DNA of 64,000 nucleotides from G963665545 sp963665545 (lineage in GTDB: Bacteria > Pseudomonadota > Gammaproteobacteria > Xanthomonadales > SZUA-36): assembly GCA_963665545.2 (NCBI GenBank), contig CAXXKZ010000007.1, forward strand, positions 496,001 through 560,000, in the 5' to 3' direction. The notes beneath the pieces are model-generated. The model was given only the letters and a program-made list of their open reading frames with translations. It was not told the DNA's origin and searched no databases. The translations under genes and the position numbers were made by a program. Positions 1 to 8,826 of this stretch are shown in pieces (position 1 is the stretch's first letter; each line of letters begins with the position of its first letter).

Positions 1-133
1 CCTGCTGAGCCGTGTCTTCCTCGACGTGCTGCGGTTGACTCCAGACTGGCGTGGCACTCCAAAACAGCAGTGTCATGGCGCCGGTCAGGTAGGCAGGGAG
101 GATCCGAATTCGAAAATTAGTCCAATGTGTCAT
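1..133 (-). CDS. N-terminus of a secreted protein (runs off the window)
   Basis: A leftward reading frame starts at an ATG at 133-131 and stays open to the window edge, giving about 44 residues. It has a basic, then hydrophobic stretch ending in a small-residue cleavage-like site (TPVWS before QPQHVEED), which looks like a signal peptide. It begins just after the aldose epimerase stop, so the two may be co-transcribed. No family can be recognised from this fragment. The start is uncertain because an internal ATG follows and no strong ribosome binding site is visible. Confidence 0.4.
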   Translation of the reverse strand, partial: MTHWTNFRIRILPAYLTGAMTLLFWSATPVWSQPQHVEEDTAQQ

Positions 134-141
134 ACAGGAAA

Positions 142-1167
142 TCAGGACTGTTTGAATTCGTACAGTGTTCGATGCTGATAAATCTCACCTGGCAGCAATA
201 CCGTGCTCGGAAATGTTGGAATATTTGGCGCGTTGGGCAACTGCTGGGCTTCCAGGCAGATGCCATCATGGGGGTTGAACGGTTCACCGAGGTGTTGGCC
301 GGTGTAGAACTGCAGGGCGGGTTGAGTGGTTTGGATTTCAACACTCAGCCCGGACTGTGGAGACCAAAGCCTTGCCGACGGCGATGTCTTATTGCCAGGG
401 GTGTTCAGAACATAGCTGTGGTCATAGCCGCCGGCTATTTGAACTTGACAGTTGGGCGTTCTCAATCCTTCACCAATTGGTCCTGGTCGACGAAAGTCGA
501 AGACAGAGCCGCTCACAGGGTTCATTCCGCCGGTGGGAATCAGGGATAGGTCGATTGGGATGAATTCATCGGCGTCGATGAAAACAACGTGATTATCGGC
601 AGGTGACCTGTCCGAGTTCAGGTTGAAGTAAGCGTGATTGGTTAGGTTGACGACCGTGGGCCGGTCGGTGACCGCGCGATAATCGATTTGAAGCTTCCAG
701 CCGTCGAGGAGGCTGTATTTGACAGACGCCTGGAGGTTGCTCGGAAATCCCTGATCACCATGCGCGGAGTCGAGGTGGAGTGTCAGGGAATGTTCGTTCT
801 CAACGCCAGCCACCCGCCAATCGCGGTGCGAGAAACCGGTCCGGCCACCGTGCAGGCAATGTGGCGAGGATTCGGGATTGCGACTGAGCTGGTGGTTCGT
901 TCCGGTCAGTTTAAAAGAGGCGTTTTCAATGCGGTTGGCGAAGCGGCCAACTGTTGCGCCCAGGTAGTAGGGGTTCTCCTTGTAAGGACCAGACCCAGTG
1001 TAGCCAAGGATGGCGTTGACCGGTCCGAATTGGGTTGGTAATTCGATCGCTTGTAGAGAAGCACCGATCGACAGGATGGCAACCCGCAGACCCGCCTCAT
1101 TCTGTAACCAGACTTTCTCAATTCCGTCAGAGGCAGAGTTCTGTTCTTGTGCCGTTGATATTGTCAC
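142..1167 (-). CDS. galM: Aldose 1-epimerase (galactose mutarotase)
   Basis: This enzyme interconverts alpha and beta anomers of aldose sugars in the cytoplasm. The family signatures are clear: GATVGRFANRI near the N-terminus, LHGG for the first catalytic His region, LTNHAYFNL with the conserved His, and the late substrate Glu in GICLEAQQLP. The product is about 341 residues, normal for the family. I chose a GTG start at 1167 because a GGAGG lies at the right distance upstream. The longer frame from a TTG at 1194 has no such site. It is divergent from the MetE-like gene and may share a transcript with the secreted protein that follows it. Confidence 0.9.
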   Translation of the reverse strand: MTISTAQEQNSASDGIEKVWLQNEAGLRVAILSIGASLQAIELPTQFGPVNAILGYTGSGPYKENPYYLGATVGRFANRIENASFKLTGTNHQLSRNPESSPHCLHGGRTGFSHRDWRVAGVENEHSLTLHLDSAHGDQGFPSNLQASVKYSLLDGWKLQIDYRAVTDRPTVVNLTNHAYFNLNSDRSPADNHVVFIDADEFIPIDLSLIPTGGMNPVSGSVFDFRRPGPIGEGLRTPNCQVQIAGGYDHSYVLNTPGNKTSPSARLWSPQSGLSVEIQTTQPALQFYTGQHLGEPFNPHDGICLEAQQLPNAPNIPTFPSTVLLPGEIYQHRTLYEFKQS

Positions 1168-1268
1168 CTGTGACCTCCGGCAGCGATGATTCAAGTAGTG
1201 TTAACAAGCCCTAGTTTACTTCTCCCGGTCACCCCTTTCATGCATCATGTGCCTTGGAGGTGAAACAC

Positions 1269-2342
1269 ATGACGACAGCACGTATTGAGGGCGCTCACCT
1301 GGTGGGTAGTGCGCCGGTGGAGCGACCGGAGGAAATCTTCCAACTGGCATCCGAAAAACTGGGCGCCCATCTGGCCCGGCTGGGCGACGGTGAGGTGGGC
1401 GAACGGGATACCTGGATTCGCTTCCAGAACAAACGTTTGAGTGCTTCTGCGCAAATCATCGAAGCCGCAACAGATCCGGCCGCAGCCGATAATCTGCCGG
1501 CCGGCTACACATTGCCGCCGACCTGGCGACTGATCGATCCGGAAATCGACGCTGCAGATATTGAGCTGCCGGACCTGGGCTATGCCGAAGCTGCAATTTC
1601 TTCGTATGAGATTTTTGGGCGCAAAAAAGTACGAGGCGAAATTCCGTCTTATGTCCGTTTCATGGTGGGGTTGCCATCGCCATTGAGTGTCGTGACGATT
1701 TATATCCACATCGCCTCGCGTGAAAAGGTATTGACTGCATACGCGGCAAAGCTTATGGGCGAATTAAAGCGAAGTCTGGCCGCGATTTCCGCTGAAGAAT
1801 TGTCCATTCAGTGGGAAATCGTGTTCGAGATCATGATGCTCGAAGGGCACCCTTTGTGGCGCTATTTTGGTGACGATCTTGAGGCGGGTATTCAGCGGCA
1901 ATTCGATGCCATGGTCAACGCTGTTCCAGAGCCCGTGGAGCTGGGATTTCACCTGTGTTACGGCGATGCCGGGCACAAACACTTTATCGAGCCGCAGGAT
2001 GCCGGAAACCTCACTCTTCTGGCAAACCTGCTCTGCGATGTTGCCAGGCGACCGGTAGATTTCATTCACATGCCGGTGCCGCGAGGACGCAGCGATAGGG
2101 CTTATTTTGCACCGCTCGCAGGTCTCGCCCTGCACCCCGACACGACTTTGTACCTGGGCCTGGTGCATCACATCGATGGCGAGGCCGGCACGCGTCGGCG
2201 CATCCAAGCGGCCGCCGAAGTCGTTAGCAGTTTTGGCATTTCCGCGGAATGCGGCCTGGGCAGAAGACCGCGGGAGACCCTGGTGGCTCTACTTGAGCAG
2301 CATCAGCGTATTGCATCGGGTCCAATGATATCGCGTTTATAA
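1269..2342 (+). CDS. MetE-like (cobalamin-independent methionine synthase fold) protein of unknown substrate
   Basis: A protein of about 357 residues whose C-terminus carries an AECGLGRRP motif. This resembles the cysteine-containing zinc-site end of the MetE/UROD-like barrel (NPDCGLGRR in MetE). Earlier segments (LHPDTTLYLGLVHHIDGE) also fit the last strands of that fold. It is half the length of true MetE, so it is a single-barrel relative rather than methionine synthase. The ATG at 1269 follows a good GGAGG. Upstream is the divergent galM and downstream a small phage-like pair, so context gives no substrate. Function not assigned. Confidence 0.6.
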   Translation: MTTARIEGAHLVGSAPVERPEEIFQLASEKLGAHLARLGDGEVGERDTWIRFQNKRLSASAQIIEAATDPAAADNLPAGYTLPPTWRLIDPEIDAADIELPDLGYAEAAISSYEIFGRKKVRGEIPSYVRFMVGLPSPLSVVTIYIHIASREKVLTAYAAKLMGELKRSLAAISAEELSIQWEIVFEIMMLEGHPLWRYFGDDLEAGIQRQFDAMVNAVPEPVELGFHLCYGDAGHKHFIEPQDAGNLTLLANLLCDVARRPVDFIHMPVPRGRSDRAYFAPLAGLALHPDTTLYLGLVHHIDGEAGTRRRIQAAAEVVSSFGISAECGLGRRPRETLVALLEQHQRIASGPMISRL

Positions 2343-2437
2343 ACTTGACACATGTATAGCGGTAGTTCATTATGTATATAAGCGCCTGATGTACCGTGAG
2401 TTGATCGAGGGTTAGCGGGTTAGTTGACCCTTATTTC

Positions 2438-2713
2438 TCAGCCAGCCATCAAAAACAGCCGGACGGCACCCAGCGCAATAGGAACGCTCAGAGCGACCGC
2501 CACCAAGGTGCCGCCGAGCACCCAGACCTTCAGATCGCTGATGTCCTTTTTCCGAGCCATGTTCTCGGACATGGACTCGACGCGTTCGAAGAGTCGTGCG
2601 AGATCTATTTCGACCTTTCGCAACCGATCATCGTAGTCCCCACCATTGCCGCCTCCGCTCTTGCGCTTCTGGGCCCGGCGCTTCCCCAAGTCAAGGACGT
2701 TATTTTGGCTCAC
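2438..2713 (-). CDS. Small membrane protein with coiled coil and C-terminal TM segment (phage-like)
   Basis: About 91 residues: a basic, glycine-rich N-terminus, a predicted coiled coil (heptad-like DRLRKVEIDLARLFERVESM) and one C-terminal transmembrane helix (VWVLGGTLVAVALSVPIALGAV). This architecture resembles phage XhlA-type or similar small lysis-associated membrane proteins, but I cannot assign it. I chose a GTG start at 2713 because its GTGA overlaps the TGA stop of the upstream small gene, implying translational coupling. Confidence 0.5.
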   Translation of the reverse strand: MSQNNVLDLGKRRAQKRKSGGGNGGDYDDRLRKVEIDLARLFERVESMSENMARKKDISDLKVWVLGGTLVAVALSVPIALGAVRLFLMAG

Positions 2714-2979
2714 TCGTGAATCCCAAGCCACTCCCACAGATTACCGTCCCAGTAGCCGGTGCGGGCACTCCCGACCTTGAGGATGAACGCTCCCGTTCCC
2801 GTTTGATCCGCTTCTGGGCCGATCCCGATAGTATCCAAAATGGTTGACGTGAGAACAGGGTCATCCGATGCGATGAAAGCGACCCTGTTGTTAGCCATAA
2901 ACTGTTTCGGCTAGTGCTTCATGACAGTAGTCCAGATCTTATCGTCCGGCGAATCCAGGACGATCATATAGATATTCAT
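2710..2979 (-). pseudogene. Small hypothetical protein with an in-frame TAG
   Basis: Two short leftward frames lie in the same phase, separated only by a TAG at 2913-2911. The upstream part starts at an ATG at 2979 (MNIYMIVLDSPDDKIW) and the downstream part continues with PKQF, MANNRVAFIASDDP and ends DGNLWEWLGIHE. Read through the TAG this is one protein of about 89 residues, and a Tyr codon to TAG change would explain the break. It overlaps the coiled-coil gene by 4 bases. No family recognised. The pair could be a prophage remnant. Confidence 0.4.
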
Positions 2980-3359
2980 CTGGGACGGGGGGGCTGAAGG
3001 CTGGTGTCTGGTTTCATTTCAAAGCCATTAGCGCTCTTTCTGGAATCTCCAATCATTCTTCGCCGACTCCTGCATGATAGCCTAAGTGCGGTTCGACCAT
3101 ACCTTCAACGGCTTCAGTGAATACCTTCCGCATCGCCTGAGCGAGCAAATCCGTACTTCCCCAGTTGGAGAATCGCTGACTGGGCTTTTGGTCAAAGCCC
3201 CACGCTGAATTTCGACATTGCCCGCTGCGTCAACAGCGGGCACCTAAGCTAGCTTAACACGCTGGCATCGACAGCGGGCACCTAAGCTAGCTTAACACGC
3301 TGGCATCGACAGCAATCAACCTTCTTACTGAATGCAAACGGCGGTATACTCTCGCCATC
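2980..3359. other. Non-coding stretch before the IS1595 region
   Basis: No convincing gene is seen here. Its only structure is the 38-bp tandem duplication at 3233-3310, annotated separately. Confidence 0.4.
3233..3310. repeat. Two tandem copies of a 38-bp unit containing a 12-bp palindrome
   Basis: The unit beginning acagcgggcacc at 3233 is repeated exactly at 3271, with the first bases of a third copy at 3309. Each unit contains the perfect palindrome TAAGCTAGCTTA. It lies about 50 bp upstream of the small gene at 3360 and near the IS1595 transposase, so it may be a regulatory or element-end sequence. I could not match it to an inverted copy on the far side of the transposase. Confidence 0.7.
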
Positions 3360-3611
3360 ATGTCACGCGGCAAATATTTGAGCTTGGATGAGGCCCGCAA
3401 ATTGGGCCAACTAGACCGGTTCGCAAAGGAGCATCCGTCGCAATCCGAGGGAGACCGTTTTCAGCAGCTCCTGAACCGCGCGGTCACAGGTTCGTCAGCA
3501 GCTCCTCAAACATCAGATCAGGCCGCTTCCGCCGGTTGTAGCGGTACTCGAACTCCTTCACGTAGTTCTCGAGATGCTGCTTCGAGACGTGAACGTGAGT
3601 CCCTCGAATAG
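3360..3611 (+). CDS. Small hypothetical protein convergent with IS1595 transposase
   Basis: The N-terminal 40 residues (MSRGKYLSLDEARKLGQLDRFAKEHPS) look like a real small protein. I tentatively recall similar proteins accompanying IS1595-type transposases. From about residue 42 the frame runs antisense to the transposase 3' end and becomes low-complexity (Ser, Arg rich), so the natural C-terminus is uncertain. It may be a passenger gene of the element. Function unknown. Confidence 0.4.
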   Translation: MSRGKYLSLDEARKLGQLDRFAKEHPSQSEGDRFQQLLNRAVTGSSAAPQTSDQAASAGCSGTRTPSRSSRDAASRRERESLE

Positions 3612-4339
3612 ACCAACTTCAGACGCGCCCAGTAGCCCTCGATGCCGTTGACGTGGGAGGACCCGTCCACGTACTCGCCGGCACCGTGATTGACCGTCTT
3701 GTGGGTGTAGCCAGCCTGCTCTAAGCCGCTGTAGGAGCGCAACTCGTCGGTGTGGACGGTGCCCCCTGGCTCAACGTTCTCCGCGATAATTGGCTGAAGG
3801 GTCCGCTTGCGGACGTTGGGCACGACCTTCGTCATCACATCCCCGTCCCGTTCAAGCATCCCGAAGACGATGGCTTTGTTGCCCTTGTAACCGCGCCCCT
3901 TGCCCTTCGCTTTGCCACCCACGTAAGTCTCGTCAGCTTCAATATCACCGGCCAAGGGCGTTTCACCGTCCACCTTGGCCATATGCTTGCGGATTTCATG
4001 CGTCATGCGCAACGCTGTGGGATAGGAAACGCCGAGCTGGCGCTGAAGCTCCTTGGCCGGTACGCCGTGTCGCGTGGTGGTGAACAGATACAGGGCATAG
4101 AACCACTTCTGAAGCGGTGTATGGGACTTATGAAAAATGGTCCCGACCATGGGATAAATCTCATATCCGCACCAGGCACACTCATAGGCGGGATGCCGTT
4201 TAGTCCGGTGGAATTTCCCCTGCTTTCCGCATTTCGGGCAATCCAAAACGGCACCGTGACGCTTGCGCATCAGGTATTCGAGACAAGTATCATCATCCGG
4301 ATAGCGCTTGAAGAACTCTTGAACGGTAAGTGTTTTCAT
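3484..4339 (-). CDS. IS1595-family (ISXO2-like) transposase with a late frameshift
   Basis: This is a DDE transposase with an N-terminal zinc ribbon (C34, C37, C54, C57) and catalytic D136 (EADETYVGG), D198 (HTDELRSY) and E234 (NGIEGYW). The start at 4339 gives MKTLTVQEFF. In the given frame the protein derails after ARLKL and stops at 3518. One base earlier in phase, the sequence instead reads SIRGTHVHVSKQHLENY, then EFEYRYNRRKRPDLMFEELL, to a TGA at 3484-3486. That is the normal family C-terminus. A single extra G near 3615 therefore breaks the gene, or is a sequencing error. Terminal inverted repeats were not found by eye. Confidence 0.85.
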
Positions 4340-4439
4340 GATTTTCTAAGGCTAGCAGACTTCTTTACAGGTGTAAACTTGATAATCGCGAATGATATGA
4401 TCGTTTGGTCTTTCCCGTGTATCTTGATGGAGCCCAATA

Positions 4440-6342
4440 ATGAGTCGACCCTTAATAAGCACCGGAATGGTTATCTTGTCTCTGTGCGCAGTCAATCTGG
4501 ACGCACAGGACCATACCCTGAGCAAGGACGCCATCGCCGCGGCCCACGCCAAGCAGCAATATTCCCCTTACGTCGGACGGCAGTATCCCACGCGCTTGTT
4601 GTGGGGTGAAACGCATCTGCATACGGCCATCTCGGTCGATGCGGGGACGATTTGCACGGTCGGACAGGATGACGCCTTTCGCTTTGCGCGCGGTGAGGAA
4701 GTGACCTCTACGAATGGCCTGAAAGTAAAGTTGAGGCGCCCGCTGGATTTTCTCGTACTCACCGACCACTCCGAGATGTACGGCCTGATGCCGCGGCTGC
4801 TCAGGGGCGATCCGGAAATCCTCAAACAGGAGTTGGGCAGGAAATGGCACAACGAGTTGATGACCGGCGATGCCGACAGAATATTCGCGACGGCCATGGA
4901 GATCGTCGGGACGCTGGCCAATCCAGATCCACCGATCGAGAGTGACCAGATCGTCAAGAGTGCCTGGCATGCCTACACGGCGCTGGCGGACCAATACAAC
5001 GACCCCGGGCGTTTTACCACGCTTATTGGCTACGAATGGACTGCGTTGGGGGGCTATAATCTGCACCGTAACGTGGTCTTCAGAGGCGATGCCAGCGTCG
5101 CGAATCAGACCGCCCCATTTTCTCAATTTGACAGCCAAAACCCCGAAGACTTGTGGCTGGCCCTCGCCGCATTCGAAGACAAGACCGGCACACAAGTGCT
5201 GGCGATCCCCCACAACGGCAATCTGTCGAATGGCCGCATGTTCTCCGTCGAGACATTCGGGGGGGATCCCCTGACCCGCGAAATCGCCGAACTGCGTGCA
5301 CGTATGGGAGCCGCTTATCGAGATCACGCAAATCAAGGGCGACAGCGAGTCGCACCCGATGCTCTCGCCGAACGATGAATTTGCTGACTTCGAAACCTGG
5401 GACCGCTCGAATCTGGACGGAACCACACTCAAGGAAGACTGGATGATGCAGTACGAGTATGCCCGCTCGGCACTCAAGACCGGCCTGAGTCTTGAAGTGA
5501 GTCTGGGTGTAAACCCCTACAAATTCGGCATGGCTGGCGGTACCGATGCACATACCGCCCTCACGACGTCTGGAGAGGACAATTTTTTTGGCAAACACTC
5601 CGGCGTGGAGCCGGGGCCTCACCGTTGGGAGCACGTTGTTATTGGGTCGCCGGATCCGGAACTTACGGTCTATGGTTGGCAGCAGACCGCGGCCGGTCGC
5701 ACGGCAGTCTGGGCGCCTGAAAACAGCCGCGAGGCAGTGTTTGATGCCATGCAGCGAAAGGAAACTTATGCGACGACCGGCCCAAGGATCGTCGTTCGGT
5801 TCTTCGGCGGCTGGGACTTCACGCCTGCCGATGCCCAATCGCGTATGCCCGCCGGCGTCGGCTACGCAGGCGGTGTTCCGATGGGCGGGGACCTGGCAAA
5901 GGCGCCGCACGGCGGCTCACCGACGTTTCTTGTCGCAGCAATGAAGGACCCGTTCAGCGGCAACCTGGATCGCATCCAGATCGTCAAAGGCTGGCTCGAC
6001 CAAGACGGCAACCAGCACGAAAAGGTCTATGACGTGTCATGGAGCGACGATCGTCAACTCGGCGCCAACGGCAAATTGCCGCCGGTCGGCAATACCGTTG
6101 ATGTTAAAAGGGCCGTCTGGATCAACTCAATCGGTTCCCCCGAGCTTAGCAATGTATGGGAGGACCCGGACTTTGATGCGAATGAGCGTGCCTTCTACTA
6201 TGCGCGTGTGATTGAAATTACAACCCCGCGCTGGACTGCCTACGAGGCCATGCGTTACGGCGTTGAGATGTCCGCGAACGTGCCAATGACCGTCCAGGAG
6301 CGTGCTTATACCAGTCCGATCTGGTACACACCAGGCGACTAG
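4440..6342 (+). pseudogene. DUF3604 family secreted protein, frameshifted
   Basis: The N-terminal part (4440-5378) has a short signal peptide and a PHP-like metal site region: LLWGETHLHTAISVDAG and DFLVLTDHSEMYG. After NGNLSNGRMFSVE the frame slips near 5300. The rest continues in another frame as WEPLIEITQIKGDSESHPML and runs to 6342, ending in the family's usual ERAYTSPIWYTP. The two parts together cover a full-length DUF3604 protein of about 630 residues. One extra base in CGTATGG would account for the break, so it may be intact in the organism. The family is predicted to have metal-dependent hydrolase activity; the substrate is unknown. An AGGAG-like site precedes the ATG. Confidence 0.8.
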
Positions 6343-6362
6343 GTGTACTGGTCGGCTTCAAA

Positions 6363-7190
6363 TCAGGTCGCGATCTCAAAACGGGCGACAGTGCACCCAA
6401 CGGCGAATATGGGCAGTTCCGCGGTATAAAATTGCAGGTCTCCGGGCCCGCCGGCCGCTGCTGCTGTGCTGATGTAGGTGCGAATTTCGAAACCGCCTTG
6501 GCCGGCATCGCGGTAAGTGTCTGCATCTGTGTATGACAGCAGCGCGTCCTGGTCCTGGCGGACGAGTCGGTCCAGAAACTCGCGGTCCCAGGCTGCATTG
6601 ATTTTTCCGGAATCCGGCGTTGCCGGCCAATGCGAAATGCCGCCCGTGCCGACCAGGGCGATCCGCTCGGGCGCTGCATCACAAGCCCGGCGCAAGGCTT
6701 GGCCGAATGTCCAGGCTCGATGCAGGGGAGACAGCGGGGGCCCCTGGCAATTGATGTTGACCGGAATGACCGGCAGGTCATTGTCCGGCACCAAAAAGTG
6801 CAGCGGCACCATGACGCCGTGGTCGAATTTCCATTCCTGCGCATAAGCCACGTCGACAGTTTCCATAAGCGATCGAATCAGGCGCTCTGACAGGTCCGGA
6901 TTGCCCGGGGTGCGCCGGCGGGGTATGGCCAGCCACTGCTCGTCCTCGATCGGGCCGTCGTAGTGATTGGCCATGCCGACGCAATAGGCTGGCATGTTGT
7001 CCATGAAAAAATTGGCGAAGTGCTCGGCGGCAATGATGATAATGGCATCGGGGTTGCACGACTCTATTTCAGCGCGCATCTGGTCCAGGTGCGCATAGAA
7101 TTCATCGCGCTTTTCAGTATTCGTCACCAGGTGTGCGCGCCCGGTAATGCCTGGCGCGTGGCTGCACACACCTGCGTAGACCAGGCTCAT
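6363..7190 (-). CDS. Class III extradiol ring-cleavage dioxygenase, LigB-type catalytic subunit
   Basis: This is a 275-residue LigB-family enzyme that opens a catechol-type ring using non-haem Fe(II). Visible landmarks are H11 in VCSHAP, H57 in AAEHFANFFMDNMP, H124 in KFDHGVMVPL, the catalytic-type H187 in GTGGISHWP and E235 in GGFEIRTYI. These fit the metal and acid/base residues of protocatechuate 4,5-dioxygenase beta. The gene start overlaps the stop of the upstream HpaR-LigA fusion by 4 bases, and that fusion carries the matching small-subunit domain. The FAH hydrolase, HpaE and HpaF homologues nearby suggest a homoprotocatechuate-like or related dihydroxy-aromatic acid as substrate. The exact substrate cannot be read from sequence. 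Confidence 0.85.
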   Translation of the reverse strand: MSLVYAGVCSHAPGITGRAHLVTNTEKRDEFYAHLDQMRAEIESCNPDAIIIIAAEHFANFFMDNMPAYCVGMANHYDGPIEDEQWLAIPRRRTPGNPDLSERLIRSLMETVDVAYAQEWKFDHGVMVPLHFLVPDNDLPVIPVNINCQGPPLSPLHRAWTFGQALRRACDAAPERIALVGTGGISHWPATPDSGKINAAWDREFLDRLVRQDQDALLSYTDADTYRDAGQGGFEIRTYISTAAAAGGPGDLQFYTAELPIFAVGCTVARFEIAT

Positions 7191-7972
7191 GATTTTCGCT
7201 CCCCGGTGAAACTCTGACCACCGCCGGTGAGCGCATAAACCCCCGCGCGCACCGGCCCGTGTTGTTTTACCCCTGCGCGCATGGCGTCGAGGTAGTCAAA
7301 CCATTCATAGCCACGAAAGGCGGCGTAATGCATCAGAATCTGGCCATTGACGCCCAGTACATACAACAGCCCGATGTCCGGCTTGAGCAATGCCTGGCGT
7401 TCTTCGCTGCTCAGCTCATATTGGTTTGTCACAGCATCGGGATCGTCAGTGAATTGCGTCCGTAGCCGCTCATCTCGATTAAGTTGGTAGAGTACCTTTT
7501 GCAGGCTGTAGAGGCTCATGGACGCAATTCCTGATGGTCCGCCGACAACTGAATCAATGCTTTCATTGAGCAATGAATACAACAATTTCACTTTGTTCGA
7601 GCCCAGCGTCCGTTCGATCTCAGAATAGGCCAGCTCGTTGCGTGGCGCCAGCCGTTCAAACATTTTTCGTCCCCTATGGCTGATCGAGATCAAGGAACGC
7701 CTTTGATCGCCAGGATCGAGTTTGCGAATGATCAGCTCGCGCGCTTCCAGCGATCGTAGCATTCGGGACAGGCTCGGCATCATCAGCACCCCGCGTTCCG
7801 CCAGCGTGGTGGCATCCAGTTCATCGACTTCGACCAGCACGCGAATCACGCGCCACTGCTCCGCGGACAGGTTTTCCTCCCGTAGAATTGGAATGAAGCG
7901 CTTCATCATCGCCTCGCGCGCTTTGAGCAACAGCAGGGGCAGGGAATAATCATATTGGCGCATCGCCGTCAA
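7187..7972 (-). CDS. Fusion of an HpaR-type MarR regulator with a LigA dioxygenase small subunit
   Basis: Residues about 10-140 are an HpaR-like MarR regulator: LLKAREAMMKRFIPIL, LSAEQWRVIRVL, and the winged helix to LDPGDQRRSLISIS. After a short Gly/Pro linker (SVVGGPSG), residues about 151-230 are a LigA domain, the small subunit of protocatechuate 4,5-dioxygenase-type enzymes: LYSLQKVLYQLNRDERLR, LSSEERQALLKPDIGLLYVLGVNG. A tail of about 30 residues follows. The domains are in one uninterrupted frame. The start overlaps the FAH gene by 4 bases and the stop overlaps the LigB gene by 4 bases. I infer that the polypeptide is both operon repressor and partner of the LigB subunit, so repression could sense assembled enzyme or bound substrate. 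I know of no characterised protein of this type. Confidence 0.85.
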   Translation of the reverse strand: MTAMRQYDYSLPLLLLKAREAMMKRFIPILREENLSAEQWRVIRVLVEVDELDATTLAERGVLMMPSLSRMLRSLEARELIIRKLDPGDQRRSLISISHRGRKMFERLAPRNELAYSEIERTLGSNKVKLLYSLLNESIDSVVGGPSGIASMSLYSLQKVLYQLNRDERLRTQFTDDPDAVTNQYELSSEERQALLKPDIGLLYVLGVNGQILMHYAAFRGYEWFDYLDAMRAGVKQHGPVRAGVYALTGGGQSFTGERKS

Positions 7973-8826
7973 AACTCGTCATCCACAACATTGGATAATG
8001 TGCCGATCTGGTCCACGGTGATGCGCACTTCATCACCCGGCTGCAAATACTTCGGTGGGTCGAAACGCGCGCCGGCGCCGTTGGGTGTGCCGGTTGCAAT
8101 CAGGTCACCCGCCTTGAGGTGGAAGAACTGCGACAGGTAAGCGATCAGAAAATCAAAGGGAAACAACAGGTTTGCCGTCGTGTCGTCCTGACGCAACTCA
8201 CCGTTTACGTGCGTACTCAAATGAAGATTCAGAGCCTGCTCTGGGCTGATTTCATCGGCCGTCACGATCCAGGGCCCGCAGGAGCCGGAGGCGACGAAGT
8301 TTTTGCCCTGGGTGACATTGAATTTGGCGTGGCGCAACCAGTCGCGGATCGAGCCTTCGTTCATCAGGGTGTATCCGGCGAGATGCGCCAGGGCGTTAGC
8401 GCGTTGGATTCTGCGCCCGCCCTTGCCGATGACCATGACAATTTCGCCCTCATAGTCCAGTTGCTCTGATTCAGGCGGGCGCAGAATGGGCTGGCCATGC
8501 CCCACCAGCGAGTCCGGAGTGCGCATGAATACACTGGGGTTCTGCGGGGCGCTGCTGCCGTCCTTGTACTCCTCGTTGCGCTTGGCGTAGTTGATGCCGA
8601 TGCAAATGATCTTTTCAGGTGAGGCAACCGGTGGTTCGAATCGGATGTCAGACAATGCGACATCTGCTTCGGCTTCACTGTGAGCTGCGGCAAGTTGTTC
8701 CATCTTCCCGTGGCGCAACGCCTCATCCAGGCTACACCCGCCTCTGGCGCCAAGATCAGTCACCGCGTCGCCGCGGACCAGGCCCCAACTGGACTGTCCT
8801 TCAATCGAATACCTGACGATTTTCAT
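7969..8826 (-). CDS. Fumarylacetoacetate hydrolase family protein (HpaG-like isomerase/decarboxylase candidate)
   Basis: 285 residues with the FAH fold: an N-terminal lid (MKIVRYSIEGQSSWG), then IICIGINYAKRNEE, the metal-binding acidic motif in LDYEGEIVMVIG, and GDLIATGTPNGAG. Members of this family in 4-hydroxyphenylacetate catabolism (HpaG) decarboxylate and isomerise the ring-opened acid. Others cleave acylpyruvates. Its place between the aldolase and the dioxygenase genes, with 4-base overlaps to both, supports a role after ring cleavage. Confidence 0.8.
   Translation of the reverse strand: MKIVRYSIEGQSSWGLVRGDAVTDLGARGGCSLDEALRHGKMEQLAAAHSEAEADVALSDIRFEPPVASPEKIICIGINYAKRNEEYKDGSSAPQNPSVFMRTPDSLVGHGQPILRPPESEQLDYEGEIVMVIGKGGRRIQRANALAHLAGYTLMNEGSIRDWLRHAKFNVTQGKNFVASGSCGPWIVTADEISPEQALNLHLSTHVNGELRQDDTTANLLFPFDFLIAYLSQFFHLKAGDLIATGTPNGAGARFDPPKYLQPGDEVRITVDQIGTLSNVVDDEF

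Noticed and set aside
3300..4440. Terminal inverted repeats of the IS1595 element
   Set aside because: I compared both flanks by eye (including CACCTAAGCTAGC against the region after 4340) and found no convincing matching ends.
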